A stretch of 64,000 bases of DNA from an uncultured Sphingorhabdus sp. (GCA_947501885.1 CANMXN010000001.1:434001-498000); one strand, 5' to 3'; shown: positions 19,583 to 28,614, counted from the stretch's first letter. Numbers and translations are program-made. Notes: generated from the sequence alone by a model not told the origin.

Positions 19583-20107
19583 TTATCTTCTTTTGGTCAA
19601 GAGTTTATCCCAAATAATGATAGATAATAGCCCAATTAATGTGACCATGAAACTTGCACTTTTAAAAGGATTCACAGCCGCTGCTAAATAAGCCAAATTA
19701 TCATTACCTTTCATTGCAAAGAGCTGAATGATTTGAGCTATCGTCTCGATATAATCCGTAATACAAAATAATATGGCTGCGGCCATAATAAGCGCGCCAA
19801 GGCGTTTTACCATCACCCTCTCATCACCACGCAACAAGATACCTCCACAAGAAGCACCAAAGGCATATATTCCGATAAAGAATAAATCTCCTACCATCAA
19901 TATTTTGGCCCAATGTAAAACATCTGCTGCAAGCCATGCGAATTGTATCGTATCAACCCTATCGCCAGTTCCAGCAAGCTGATGTTCAACAACCCCAGTA
20001 GGCGAAATATCGGTAATCAGTAACGGATTAAATAGCACCAATACTATAAAAATAATAATCCCGCCGAACCAAAAACGTTTGAAATTATTGATCGCTAAAC
20101 TTTGCAT
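19583..20107 (-). CDS. Hypothetical membrane protein
   Basis: 174 residues with about four predicted membrane helices: near 12-30, 62-88, 102-130 and 145-167. I do not recognise a family with confidence. Charged residues cluster in the loops (RGDERVMVKR before helix three) and the C-terminus is KLLTKRR, consistent with a cytoplasmic tail. Its ATG directly follows the TAA of the alpha/beta hydrolase gene, so the two are translated from one message. The context gives no clear function. Confidence 0.7.
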   Translation of the reverse strand: MQSLAINNFKRFWFGGIIIFIVLVLFNPLLITDISPTGVVEHQLAGTGDRVDTIQFAWLAADVLHWAKILMVGDLFFIGIYAFGASCGGILLRGDERVMVKRLGALIMAAAILFCITDYIETIAQIIQLFAMKGNDNLAYLAAAVNPFKSASFMVTLIGLLSIIIWDKLLTKRR

Positions 20108-20866
20108 TTAAAGATCCTCAGATAAGAAATTTGCAATATTTTCGCCCAATGCTTTTTGCGTAACCGATGACATATGATTGCCAGAAATTTCTGCAAATTG
20201 GCCATTTTTTAATTTATCCGCCAATAGAGGCCCAGAACCATTATCTCGATCTTTATCACCGCAGATAATAAGCGTGGGAATATCAATTTCGCGCAAAATA
20301 TTGGTCTCCAGATCGGCAAAGCTAAGCAATAATTGTTCTGCTGCAATCGGATCAATGCCTGTTGTTTTCATAAATTGCACAGGGAAATAATATTCATCAC
20401 CGCGCTTTGCATCATGATAATGGCGCACGCATTCCAAAAAGAAATCGCGTCTATTACCCCATCCATTAAGACCCTCCCAGCCCATACCACATAATATCAA
20501 GCGCCGAGGCCATATTCCATTAATAACAAGTTTTGCGCTTGTACGTGCACCTAATGAGAAACCCGCTAAATCATAATGATCTAAAGCATAAGCATCGATT
20601 AAAGCCTCTATGTCTTGAACAAGCACATCAACAGGATATGCAGTGCTATCATGCGGTGCATCACTATCTCCATGCGCACGGAGGTCGGGCATAATAAGAT
20701 GAAAACCAGCCTTAACCAACGTATCTACATGACCATATTTGATCCAATTCATATACGCATTAGAAAAAAGTCCGTGAAGTAGCAGTAGCGGTCGCCCTTC
20801 TCCCATTTCATGAACTTTAAGTTTCACCCCATCGAAGGAGGTGAAATCAGAGCTATTGACGCTCAT
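20108..20866 (-). CDS. Alpha/beta hydrolase
   Basis: 252 residues. The nucleophile elbow is AGFSLGARTS (Ser104), the oxyanion segment is LLLLHGLFSN, and IICGDKDRDNG and SGNHMSSV supply the likely acid and histidine. The substrate is unknown. I start it at the ATG of MSVNSSDFTS, which overlaps the stop of the upstream isomerase gene as ATGA; an earlier in-frame ATG would add 11 residues and lengthen the overlap to 37 bases. It probably works in the same unit as the isomerase and membrane protein. Confidence 0.83.
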   Translation of the reverse strand: MSVNSSDFTSFDGVKLKVHEMGEGRPLLLLHGLFSNAYMNWIKYGHVDTLVKAGFHLIMPDLRAHGDSDAPHDSTAYPVDVLVQDIEALIDAYALDHYDLAGFSLGARTSAKLVINGIWPRRLILCGMGWEGLNGWGNRRDFFLECVRHYHDAKRGDEYYFPVQFMKTTGIDPIAAEQLLLSFADLETNILREIDIPTLIICGDKDRDNGSGPLLADKLKNGQFAEISGNHMSSVTQKALGENIANFLSEDL

Positions 20867-21510
20867 CTCTCTTCTAGGCCTAATTGCTTCATCCGCCATA
20901 GCGCCATTTCAATACGATCTTGTCCAAAAAAAGGCTCATTCTCAACAGCCAATGTTGGAACCCCCCAATGGCCCGAAGCTTCTAATGCCTTTTGGTTATC
21001 TTCTATTTCTTTATCCAAGGCCTGCGCATCATCAAGCGCTTCTTTTTCCATTTCGCTTAGGTTAAGTTGGGCACTTTTTGCTGCAATATCCAAATAGTCC
21101 CCTTTATGCCAATCAGGCGTTCCTCCCCATATATAGAATGAAACGGCATGACAAAAGCTTAGACTTTCTCCGTGCCTAGCAGCTACTTGCCCTAAACGTG
21201 TTAACCTATAGATATAAGGTTGCTCTTTTGAGATTTTGCGCGTTACCATATCCTGTACAATGGGATCAGGATTAGGGAATGCTAATGGTATATTATGATA
21301 TTGTGCCACTCTCGCCATATCTTTTAAAACATAGCCAATCCAATTAGGATGGTTTCTCTCAAAAAAATCAGGCTCTCTTATGGCAAGTGGATAAACAGGC
21401 CTCAGATTAATATGAAGATCATATTTTGCCACAATATCAACATAGCGTTGCATCGCTAAATAGCTATATGGGGATCGAAACGACCAAAATAATTCTACTT
21501 CCATAGTCAT
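20863..21510 (-). CDS. 2-hydroxychromene-2-carboxylate isomerase-like DsbA-family protein
   Basis: 215 residues, kappa-class GST/DsbA fold. The N-terminal FWSFRSPYSYLAM carries the catalytic serine position of 2-hydroxychromene-2-carboxylate isomerase, and the C-terminus SGHWGVPTLAVENEPFFGQD is typical. The known enzyme acts in naphthalene-type aromatic degradation with glutathione, but many homologues have no assigned pathway and no other aromatic catabolic gene is nearby. The first ATG (21508-21510) is followed by another two codons later. First gene of a three-gene unit. Confidence 0.85.
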   Translation of the reverse strand: MTMEVELFWSFRSPYSYLAMQRYVDIVAKYDLHINLRPVYPLAIREPDFFERNHPNWIGYVLKDMARVAQYHNIPLAFPNPDPIVQDMVTRKISKEQPYIYRLTRLGQVAARHGESLSFCHAVSFYIWGGTPDWHKGDYLDIAAKSAQLNLSEMEKEALDDAQALDKEIEDNQKALEASGHWGVPTLAVENEPFFGQDRIEMALWRMKQLGLEER

Positions 21511-21589
21511 ATTATTACTATGGATGAAATTAACTTAGCTTGCAAAATAAAAAATGCGTCATATCGCAACCCTTACAATCGAGTGGATA

Positions 21590-22615
21590 TTACCCTTTTT
21601 TAAGATATTTGCGCCCTAATAATTCGGCTATTTGTACCGCATTTAAAGCAGCACCTTTGCGTAAATTATCCGAAACACACCATATGTTTAGACCATTTTC
21701 AACCGTTGGGTCTTCGCGCACACGGCTAATATAGGTCGCACTATCACCAACACATTCTACAGGTGTCGTATAGCCTTCATCTTCGCGTTTATCGACTAGC
21801 ATGATACCAGGGGCTTCGCGTAAAATATTCTGTGCTGTTTCGGCTGATATTTCTTTTTCAAATTCTAAATTGATAGATTCGCTATGACCAACAAATACAG
21901 GGACACGCACACAAGTAGCGGTTACTTTAATTTTGGGATCAAGGATTTTTTTGGTTTCAACCACCATTTTCCATTCTTCTTTAGTGGAACCATCATCCAA
22001 AAACACATCGATATGCGGGATAACATTGAAAGCAATCTGCTTGGTGAACACTTCGTTGTCCTTTGGATCGCCTACAAAAATCGCCCGTGATTGCTCAAAC
22101 AATTCATCCATGCCGCCTTTACCCGCGCCAGAGACCGATTGATAGGTTGATACAACAACGCGCTTAATAATTGCTGCATCATGTAATGGTTTCAGCGCCA
22201 CCAACATTTGAGCCGTCGAACAATTTGGGTTAGCGATAATATTTTTGACTTTGTATCCATCAATCGCATCAGGGTTCACTTCGGGCACGATCAGAGGAAC
22301 ATCAGGGTCCATGCGGTATAGCGAGCTATTATCAATTACAGTACAGCCTGCTGCCGCTGCTTTGGGTGCATAAATCTTGGTAGGGCCACTGCCAGCTGCA
22401 AAAAGCGCCATATCCCAACCGGCGAAGTCAAAGTTTTCAATATTATGGACTTTAAGCTCTTTGCCGCTATCACCAAAATCGATCATGCGTCCTTGCGAAG
22501 CTGGCGAAGCCACAGCAGCAATCTCATCAATCGGAAATTCACGCTCTGCTAAAATGTTAAGCATTTCACGACCAACATTCCCGGTCGCACCCACTACTGC
22601 AATTTTGTAACCCAT
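21590..22615 (-). CDS. asd: Aspartate-semialdehyde dehydrogenase
   Basis: 341 residues. It reduces aspartyl phosphate to aspartate semialdehyde for lysine, threonine, methionine and diaminopimelate. The NADP motif is VVGATGNVGREML, the catalytic Cys132 is in IANPNCSTAQ, and VVSTYQSVSGAGKGGMDEL follows. Aspartate semialdehyde is also the substrate for carboxyspermidine synthesis, encoded at 56731. It has its own promoter space after the rplS terminator. No anomalies. Confidence 0.95.
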   Translation of the reverse strand: MGYKIAVVGATGNVGREMLNILAEREFPIDEIAAVASPASQGRMIDFGDSGKELKVHNIENFDFAGWDMALFAAGSGPTKIYAPKAAAAGCTVIDNSSLYRMDPDVPLIVPEVNPDAIDGYKVKNIIANPNCSTAQMLVALKPLHDAAIIKRVVVSTYQSVSGAGKGGMDELFEQSRAIFVGDPKDNEVFTKQIAFNVIPHIDVFLDDGSTKEEWKMVVETKKILDPKIKVTATCVRVPVFVGHSESINLEFEKEISAETAQNILREAPGIMLVDKREDEGYTTPVECVGDSATYISRVREDPTVENGLNIWCVSDNLRKGAALNAVQIAELLGRKYLKKG

Positions 22616-22639
22616 GATACTTTCCTAATAGTCAATATG

Positions 22640-22670
22640 AAAACAGCCGGTCATCCTAAGAGCCGGCTGC
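22640..22670 (-). terminator. Terminator of the ffh-rpsP-trmD-rplS operon
   Basis: The arms CAGCCGG (22644-22650) and CCGGCTG (22663-22669) pair perfectly around a 12-base loop. On the minus strand the right-hand end is followed by TTTTC. It lies 25 bases beyond the rplS stop and just ahead of asd. Confidence 0.82.
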
Positions 22671-22693
22671 CTAAATAATACAATATGCTTTGT

Positions 22694-23080
22694 TTATTTT
22701 GTGGCTTTATCCGCCGGTTTATTATCGCGGCGCTCTGCAATACGTGCAGCCTTACCAGTACGTCCACGCAAATAATAGAGTTTTGCACGGCGAACAACAC
22801 CGCGGCGAACAACTGTTATGCTATCAACATTTGGTGTATATAGCGGAAACACACGTTCAACGCCTTCACCAAATGAAATTTTGCGTACTGTGAAGTTTGA
22901 ATTTAATCCACGGTTGCTACGGGCAATACAAACGCCTTCGAAGTTTTGAATACGGCTTCTTTCACCTTCAACAACACGCACACCTATGCGCAATGTGTCA
23001 CCCGCTTTAAAATCGGGAATTTCTTTTTTAGCGGCCAAGTCGGCAATCGCTTCTTTTTCCAATGTTTGGATGAGGTTCAT
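22694..23080 (-). CDS. rplS: 50S ribosomal protein L19
   Basis: 128 residues. It contains the family segments [44 protein letters not shown] and [15 protein letters not shown]19 sits at the subunit interface. A short charged C-terminal tail follows the core. Its ATG overlaps the trmD stop (ATGA). Last gene of the operon, followed by a terminator. Confidence 0.97.
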   Translation of the reverse strand: MNLIQTLEKEAIADLAAKKEIPDFKAGDTLRIGVRVVEGERSRIQNFEGVCIARSNRGLNSNFTVRKISFGEGVERVFPLYTPNVDSITVVRRGVVRRAKLYYLRGRTGKAARIAERRDNKPADKATK

Positions 23081-23823
23081 GACCCATCTTCCTTATTTTT
23101 TTGCCGCACATCAGAGGGCGAACTGTCCGAAACATCCCGATGATGCTTCCAAAGATCAGGCCGCCGTGACCGTGTAATTGCTTCTGATGCCTGTTGGCGC
23201 CAAGCCGCAATTTTCGCATGATCCCCCGATCGCAGCACTTCAGGGATAATGCGCCCTTCCCATTCAATGGGCCGAGTATAATGGGGATATTCGAGCAATC
23301 CGTTTTCAAACGACTCTTCTTCACCACTAGAAGAATGGCCCATTACTCCAGGCAGCAAGCGAATGCAAGCATCTAATAGTATCAATGCTGCCATTTCACC
23401 GCCCGACAAAATATAATCGCCAATAGAGACTTCTTCGATGTCGCGCATTTCAAAGATTCTCTCGTCAAATCCCTCAAACCTTCCGCATAAAATTGTTACG
23501 CCCTCTCCGCGTGAAATCTCTCGCACCCTAGCTTGGGTTAACGGTTTTCCGCGTGGCGTCATTGCCAATATTGGCGATTTTGGCTGTTTGACTATCGCTG
23601 CATCAACGGCCGCTCCCAAAATATCAGCGCGCAGCACCATGCCAGCGCCGCCGCCCGCCGGCGTATCATCAACACTGCGGTGTTTATCGGTTGCAAAATC
23701 ACGCATTTGGAGTGTTTCACATGACCATTTGCCTTCATCTAAGGCTTTACCCGCAAGAGATGCGCCAAGCGGCCCTGGGAACATATCGGGATAGAGGGTC
23801 AATATTTGCGCTGCGAAGGTCAT
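23077..23823 (-). CDS. trmD: tRNA (guanine-N1)-methyltransferase TrmD
   Basis: 248 residues, SPOUT family with the trefoil knot. Diagnostic segments are [13 protein letters not shown] at the N-terminus, [12 protein letters not shown] and [17 protein letters not shown], which form the AdoMet and tRNA-binding surface. It methylates G37 of tRNAs and prevents +1 frameshifting. The stop overlaps rplS, and the start follows the stop of the small membrane-protein gene without a gap. Confidence 0.96.
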   Translation of the reverse strand: MTFAAQILTLYPDMFPGPLGASLAGKALDEGKWSCETLQMRDFATDKHRSVDDTPAGGGAGMVLRADILGAAVDAAIVKQPKSPILAMTPRGKPLTQARVREISRGEGVTILCGRFEGFDERIFEMRDIEEVSIGDYILSGGEMAALILLDACIRLLPGVMGHSSSGEEESFENGLLEYPHYTRPIEWEGRIIPEVLRSGDHAKIAAWRQQASEAITRSRRPDLWKHHRDVSDSSPSDVRQKNKEDGS

Positions 23824-24135
23824 CTATTGTTCTCTAGCAAATTTAGTTTTTTTGAATATCCATAAGGTTATAAATGCAGATAAAAATGAAAATGGTGCAC
23901 TCATAATCACCACTATAACAAAAAGCGCTCCAGCACCTCCACCATTGGTAAACAAACCATAATTATACTCTGCATAATACAATATTATGCTCACAATTGA
24001 ATTTAATACCCCTCCAATTATAATAGAAAAAAATATTTTTTGGGTAATCATAAATGCTATAATGCTCGATAATGCCGCAGGAAGAGTTAGCGCAAATAAT
24101 ATTATCGATATTTGTAAATAGGCTAATATCTGCAT
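23824..24135 (-). CDS. Small membrane protein of unknown function between rimM and trmD
   Basis: 103 residues, strongly hydrophobic, with about three membrane segments (4-30, 33-53, 65-94) and a short basic tail, KKTKFAREQ. I recognise no family. A GGGAGA loop precedes the third helix. It starts at the ATG within TGATG at the rimM stop (a GTG one codon earlier is possible) and ends immediately before trmD, so it sits inside a conserved ribosome-maturation operon. It is richer in AT and in Ile/Phe than its neighbours, which may only reflect membrane composition. Confidence 0.65.
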   Translation of the reverse strand: MQILAYLQISIILFALTLPAALSSIIAFMITQKIFFSIIIGGVLNSIVSIILYYAEYNYGLFTNGGGAGALFVIVVIMSAPFSFLSAFITLWIFKKTKFAREQ

Positions 24136-24614
24136 CACTGAACAAACCCAGATTGCACGACTATTGGATTAGCATCAATATCAGCAGCATGGGCAGGAAC
24201 CATGAATTTTGCGCCATCGGGCTTTTCAATTTCCAGCACTTCACCCGCGCCATAATTCTCAACCATGCAGATTGTACCAATGGTATCGCCTATATCACTA
24301 ATACAGGGCAGACCAATTAAATCACTATAGTAAAATTCATCATCATCAAGCGCAGGTAATTCTTCGTGTGGAACCATTAATTGCGTTCCGCGCGCCGCCT
24401 CGGCCATATTGCGATCGGTTAACTCTTCAAACCGCGCTACCGCGCCAATTTTATGTGGGCGTATTTTTTTTAGGGTCAAAGCCCCATCATTGAAGGTCTT
24501 ATATTTTTTGAGGCTCGCCAAATCTTGCGCGAAGATTTTCAAACGAACCTCTCCCGTCACGCCATGCGCACCAGCAATAGCGGCCAACATGACAGGAGCT
24601 TTGGTTCCACCCAT
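24135..24614 (-). CDS. rimM: Ribosome maturation factor RimM
   Basis: 159 residues. The N-terminal RimM domain starts LAAIAGAHGVTGEVRLK and the C-terminal PRC-barrel contains EFYYSDLIGLPCISDIGDTI and AKFMVPAHAADID. RimM binds S19 and helps the 30S head to mature. It follows rpsP by six bases. The ATG begins MGGTKAPVMLA. The protein is slightly shorter than E. coli RimM (182 residues), within family range. Confidence 0.94.
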   Translation of the reverse strand: MGGTKAPVMLAAIAGAHGVTGEVRLKIFAQDLASLKKYKTFNDGALTLKKIRPHKIGAVARFEELTDRNMAEAARGTQLMVPHEELPALDDDEFYYSDLIGLPCISDIGDTIGTICMVENYGAGEVLEIEKPDGAKFMVPAHAADIDANPIVVQSGFVQ

Positions 24615-24620
24615 AAGGGC

Positions 24621-25082
24621 TTAGGCTTTTTCTTCGCTTGCTTCTGGAGCAACTTCTTCGGCTGGAGCTTCTTCGGTTTTAACTTCTTCAGCTGGAGCTT
24701 CTTCAACAGGAGCCGCGGCTGCTTCTTTTTCGGCTTCAACTGCTGCTGCCGCTTTTTCTGCTTTTTCTTCAGCACGCTCAGCGGCTTTTTCACCCGGCTT
24801 TGCTTTATTGGGGTTGTTGCGTACTTTGCGCTCTAATAAACCAGCAGCATCCAAGAAACGGGCAACACGGTCGGTTGGCTGTGCACCAACAGATAGCCAA
24901 TGCTTGGCACGTTCTACATCTACTTTCACGCGATCTTCGCTATCTTTAGGAAGCTGTGGTTGATAGTGGCCAATACGCTCAATATATTTGCCATCGCGTG
25001 GAGCGCGAACATCGGCCACTACGATACGGTAATATGGGCGCTTCTTTGAGCCGCCTCGTGATAGTCTAATTGCTACTGCCAT
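24621..25082 (-). CDS. rpsP: 30S ribosomal protein S16 with acidic alanine-rich tail
   Basis: 153 residues. The S16 core occupies about 1-80 with [19 protein letters not shown] and [13 protein letters not shown]. After it comes a low-complexity tail of Ala, Glu and Lys (about 95-153), roughly doubling the E. coli length of 82. Long tails of this kind occur in other alphaproteobacterial S16 proteins; their role is not known to me. ATG start. It lies 33 bases after ffh. Confidence 0.95.
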   Translation of the reverse strand: MAVAIRLSRGGSKKRPYYRIVVADVRAPRDGKYIERIGHYQPQLPKDSEDRVKVDVERAKHWLSVGAQPTDRVARFLDAAGLLERKVRNNPNKAKPGEKAAERAEEKAEKAAAAVEAEKEAAAAPVEEAPAEEVKTEEAPAEEVAPEASEEKA

Positions 25083-25115
25083 TTCAAATTCCTTTATATA
25101 AACTAAAACTTCTTA

Positions 25116-26594
25116 TTATTTTTTCTTCAATAATCTTGCGATATCAGGCGGTAAACCACCACCAGAGCCACCTATTCCACCCGGACCACCCAGTCCAGGC
25201 GGCAGGCCTTGGCCCATACCTGAAAGTGCATCATTCAGTCCTGCTTCAGGGTCAGCACCTTTACCAAACATCGCAGCTAAACCTTTTAATCCGCCCATCT
25301 TCTTAATTTTCTTCATCGCACCAGACATTTCTTTGTGCATTTTAAGAAGCTTGTTAACATCTTGGACGGTGGTGCCAGAACCTTTGGCAACGCGGATTTT
25401 ACGCTTTGCATTAAGGAGTGCAGGTTTTTCGCGTTCAACCTTGGTCATACTGCTGATTATCGCATCCATGCGCAGCAATACTTTATCATCCATCGCTCCT
25501 GCCGCCATAGCAGCCTTTGCTTTCTTCATACCTGGGATCATACCCGCAAGAGCGCCGAGTCCACCCATATTGGTCATTTGCTGAAGCTGAGAGCGAAGAT
25601 CATTCATATCGAACTGACCTTTCGCCATACGCTCGGCCATTTTTTCAGCATCTTCTTTTTCAACGGCAGCAGAGGCTTTTTCAACCAAACCAACCACATC
25701 ACCCATGCCCAATATACGGCTCGCAACACGATCAGGGTAAAATGGTTCAATTGCATCAATCTTCTCACCGATACCGGCAAATTTAATTGGTTTACCAGTA
25801 ACCGCACGCATAGAAAGCGCAGCACCACCGCGTGCATCGCCATCCATACGAGTAAGCACAACACCCGTTAGGTCGACTTGTTCAGTAAAACTCTGCGCAA
25901 CATTAACTGCATCTTGTCCTGTTAGCGAGTCAACAACGAGCAATATTTCTTGCGGATTACTTGTTTTGGCGATTTGCGCCATTTCATCCATCAACTGCTG
26001 ATCAACGTTCAAACGCCCCGCAGTATCTAGCATCAATATGTCATAAGATTGCAGTTTAGCAGACTGCATAGCCCGCTTGGCGATTTCAACGGGCTGTTGC
26101 CCTTCTACAATAGGAAGTGTGTTCACTTCAATCTGCTCGCCAAGCGTCGCCAATTGCTCTTGTGCGGCTGGACGATTAACATCAAGCGATGCCATCATCA
26201 CTTTTTTGCCTTGCTTATCACGCAGCAGTTTTGAAATTTTAGCCGTTGTTGTGGTTTTACCGCTACCTTGCAAACCAACCATCATGATAACAACGGGCGG
26301 CGATGCTGCCAAATCGAGTTCGCTAGCTTCTGCTCCAAGCATATCGACAAGCGCGTCATTAACAATTTTAACAACTTGCTGTCCAGGCGTCACAGACTTT
26401 AAGACAGATTGCCCAACCGCCTTTTCAGTAACAATATCAATAAACTGACGAACAACAGAAAGCGCCACATCAGCTTCAAGAAGAGCAATACGAACTTCGC
26501 GCATTGCTTCACGTACATCTTTCTCGTTAAGCGCACCGCGCCCTTTTAAACGATCAAAGACGCCGCCAAGGCGGTCACTTAATTTTTCAAACAT
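25116..26594 (-). CDS. ffh: Signal recognition particle protein Ffh
   Basis: 492 residues. The G domain has MVGLQGSGKTTTTAKIS, LDTAGRLNVD and TRMDGDARGG; the methionine-rich M domain starts near 330. The C-terminus ends in a Gly/Pro-rich stretch and then PPDIARLLKKK. Ffh with 4.5S RNA recognises signal sequences on ribosomes and docks with FtsY, which is encoded at 30695. The ribosome site AAGGAGGT is seven to eight bases before the ATG. A structured leader with a terminator-like hairpin lies upstream. Confidence 0.96.
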   Translation of the reverse strand: MFEKLSDRLGGVFDRLKGRGALNEKDVREAMREVRIALLEADVALSVVRQFIDIVTEKAVGQSVLKSVTPGQQVVKIVNDALVDMLGAEASELDLAASPPVVIMMVGLQGSGKTTTTAKISKLLRDKQGKKVMMASLDVNRPAAQEQLATLGEQIEVNTLPIVEGQQPVEIAKRAMQSAKLQSYDILMLDTAGRLNVDQQLMDEMAQIAKTSNPQEILLVVDSLTGQDAVNVAQSFTEQVDLTGVVLTRMDGDARGGAALSMRAVTGKPIKFAGIGEKIDAIEPFYPDRVASRILGMGDVVGLVEKASAAVEKEDAEKMAERMAKGQFDMNDLRSQLQQMTNMGGLGALAGMIPGMKKAKAAMAAGAMDDKVLLRMDAIISSMTKVEREKPALLNAKRKIRVAKGSGTTVQDVNKLLKMHKEMSGAMKKIKKMGGLKGLAAMFGKGADPEAGLNDALSGMGQGLPPGLGGPGGIGGSGGGLPPDIARLLKKK

Positions 26595-26632
26595 ATGGAC
26601 CTCCTTATAACTTCAAACCAAAGGCTTTTATT

Positions 26633-26745
26633 CTTCTTCATATCATAAGCGCCAAACAAAAAATCGCCGGTGGGCGAAAACTCGCTGACCAGCGTTGCAA
26701 AACAACATAAGATATGAGGAAGACTGTGCTTCGGTGGCTTGCGCT
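26633..26745 (-). ncRNA. Candidate structured leader RNA upstream of ffh
   Basis: On the minus strand, 26711-26722 (CTTCCTCATATC) can pair with 26633-26644 (GATATGAAGAAG) in 11 of 12 positions. The enclosed 66 bases hold the hairpin CGCTG-GT-CAGCG (26683-26694) and the terminator-like TCGCC-CACC-GGCGA followed by six T (26658-26677). A further GAAG/CTTC hairpin lies upstream. This could be a regulatory 5' leader of ffh with attenuation, or a separate small RNA ending at the T-run. I do not recognise the family; the fold was judged by eye. Confidence 0.45.
26658..26677 (-). terminator. Terminator-like hairpin in the ffh leader
   Basis: The stem TCGCC/GGCGA with a CACC loop is followed on the minus strand by TTTTTT. 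It lies 64-83 bases upstream of the ffh start and in its direction, so it would reduce read-through into ffh unless the leader refolds. Confidence 0.6.
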
Positions 26746-26844
26746 AATGTAATAATATTATTTTTGCAAACTATTTTTTACATTATTTACGCAAATAAAT
26801 CAATTTTAACCAAATATTGAGTATTTTTATTGCATGGGAGGAAT

Positions 26845-28536
26845 ATGGACAATGATAAAAACCAATTAGAGCATAATGTTGGCGATATTAGCCCACAAAA
26901 TTCAGCTTCTTCTGCAACAGATTTTCTGAGCAAGAGATTAATGTCATATGGCTTATACGCTGGCGCATTAATATTATTTGTAGGAATAGGCAGCCGTGTA
27001 GGGGCTGAGACTTTACGTCTATTCATGGGTAATTCCCAAGGTGCTGATCAAGCTATGGTCACGGCTCTGATTTTAAACATTGCTCTAATTTTACTTATTT
27101 GGCGCAGAACAGCATCATTAAAAGATGAAGTTGATATATACAAAAAAGCCGAAGTGAGAGCACAGCACCTTGCTGTGACAGATCCGCTTACAAATCTTTA
27201 TAATCGCCGCGCCGTTAAAGAAAAGACAGTCGAGCTAAGTTCACGAGCTTCAAGACGCGGTAAAACAATTGCATTTTTAATGATTGATTTGGATGGCTTT
27301 AAAAAAGTAAATGATCTTTATGGTCATGATAGCGGTGACCATCTGTTACGTGAAGTTGCTGATCGCATGCGTGATATTTGTCCACCTAGCAGCATATTAT
27401 CACGTTTAGGCGGCGATGAGTTCGGTGTTTGTGTTGTTTTCGAACCTGAATATCCAGAAACAATCGATCGTCTTGCAGAAGATATTATAGAATCGCTAGC
27501 AAAACCCGTTACCATTGATGGAACATCACATAATATCACAGCATCAATCGGCGTAAGTCGCCCTGATTTTGATTGTGATAGTATCGACATGCTTATCCGC
27601 CGCGCCGATATTGCTCTATATGCCGCAAAGAAAAACGGTAAAAATGGCTATAACTGGTTCGAAGGCGGCATGGAAATTGAACTGCGTACTCGTAATAGTT
27701 TAGAAGCCGATATTAGAAACGCCATTCCAAACGAAGAATTTGTACCATATTTTGAGCAACAAGTTGATCTTGCTACTGGCAAATTGGTAGGTTTTGAAAT
27801 GCTAGCCCGTTGGGTGTCTCCCATTCGCGGCCTCATCTCTCCCGATGAATTTATTCCTGTGGCAGAAGAAACAGGAATGATTGGCGATCTCTCTATGAGC
27901 ATCATTCGTAAAGCATTGATAGAAGCTAAAGATTGGGATCCATCACTCTCAATATCTGTAAATATTTCACCAGTGCAATTGCGTGACCCTTGGCTTGCGC
28001 AAAAAATTGTTAAGCTACTCGTAGAAACAGGGTATCCTGCCAATCGTCTGGAAGTTGAAATAACCGAATCTTCTCTTTTCAAAAACCTAAGCTTGGCACA
28101 ATCTATTGTCGGTAGTCTTAAAAACCAAAATATTAAGATTGCCCTCGATGATTTCGGAACTGGTTACAGCTCCCTCTCCCATTTACGCGCACTACCATTT
28201 GATCGCATCAAAATTGACCGCAGCTTTATCTCATCAATGAATGATAATAGCGAGAGCGAAGCAATCGTAAATGCAATTGCCGGTCTTGGTGCCAGCCTAT
28301 CTGTGCCAATTACTGCCGAAGGTATCGAAGATGATAGCGTTATTGAACGCCTCAACGCCCTTGGTTGTACCAAAGGTCAAGGTTATCTCTATGGTAAACC
28401 TCTCTCAATTGAAGACGCCCGTAAATTGCTTGTGAAAAACAACCTTATCCCTAGCAAGCGGAACTCAGAAAAAAGATCACAAGGACTTTCATCTGACACG
28501 TCTGAAGAAATTATAGAACATAAAGCAGCTTCATAA
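26845..28536 (+). CDS. GGDEF-EAL cyclic di-GMP enzyme, membrane-anchored
   Basis: 563 residues. Two N-terminal membrane helices (about 34-50 and 70-87), then a GGDEF domain with SRLGGDEFG (motif at 189-193) and an EAL domain beginning at GFEMLARW (317). No inhibitory RxxD site precedes GGDEF by five residues. The EAL domain keeps NISPVQL, EITESS, LDDFGTGYSS, IKIDRSF, TAEGIED and QGYLYGKP, so phosphodiesterase activity is likely; cyclase activity is possible. I start at the ATG after GGGAGGAAT, not at a TTG five codons earlier. Divergent from ffh. Confidence 0.92.
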   Translation: MDNDKNQLEHNVGDISPQNSASSATDFLSKRLMSYGLYAGALILFVGIGSRVGAETLRLFMGNSQGADQAMVTALILNIALILLIWRRTASLKDEVDIYKKAEVRAQHLAVTDPLTNLYNRRAVKEKTVELSSRASRRGKTIAFLMIDLDGFKKVNDLYGHDSGDHLLREVADRMRDICPPSSILSRLGGDEFGVCVVFEPEYPETIDRLAEDIIESLAKPVTIDGTSHNITASIGVSRPDFDCDSIDMLIRRADIALYAAKKNGKNGYNWFEGGMEIELRTRNSLEADIRNAIPNEEFVPYFEQQVDLATGKLVGFEMLARWVSPIRGLISPDEFIPVAEETGMIGDLSMSIIRKALIEAKDWDPSLSISVNISPVQLRDPWLAQKIVKLLVETGYPANRLEVEITESSLFKNLSLAQSIVGSLKNQNIKIALDDFGTGYSSLSHLRALPFDRIKIDRSFISSMNDNSESEAIVNAIAGLGASLSVPITAEGIEDDSVIERLNALGCTKGQGYLYGKPLSIEDARKLLVKNNLIPSKRNSEKRSQGLSSDTSEEIIEHKAAS

Positions 28537-28614
28537 GTTTTTTTTAATGACATCTTTGCTATATTAGGGCGTAAAAGGCTGGACTTAACATTAAGCTACC
28601 CTTAAATCGCAAGC

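Noticed and set aside
24557-24836. Lys-rich or Phe-rich frames over the rpsP tail
   Set aside because: Low-complexity shadows of the repetitive Ala/Glu codons of S16; no independent start signal. The same applies to the frames over the topA tail near 48564-48849.
25335-25871. Antisense frame of 178 codons over ffh
   Set aside because: It is entirely inside the well-supported ffh gene, has no family signature and is rich in His/Arg/Thr as expected for a shadow frame.
26595-26844. 4.5S SRP RNA or tRNA gene upstream of ffh
   Set aside because: The conserved 4.5S tetraloop region and tRNA arms were not found; the region is better described as a leader with hairpins.
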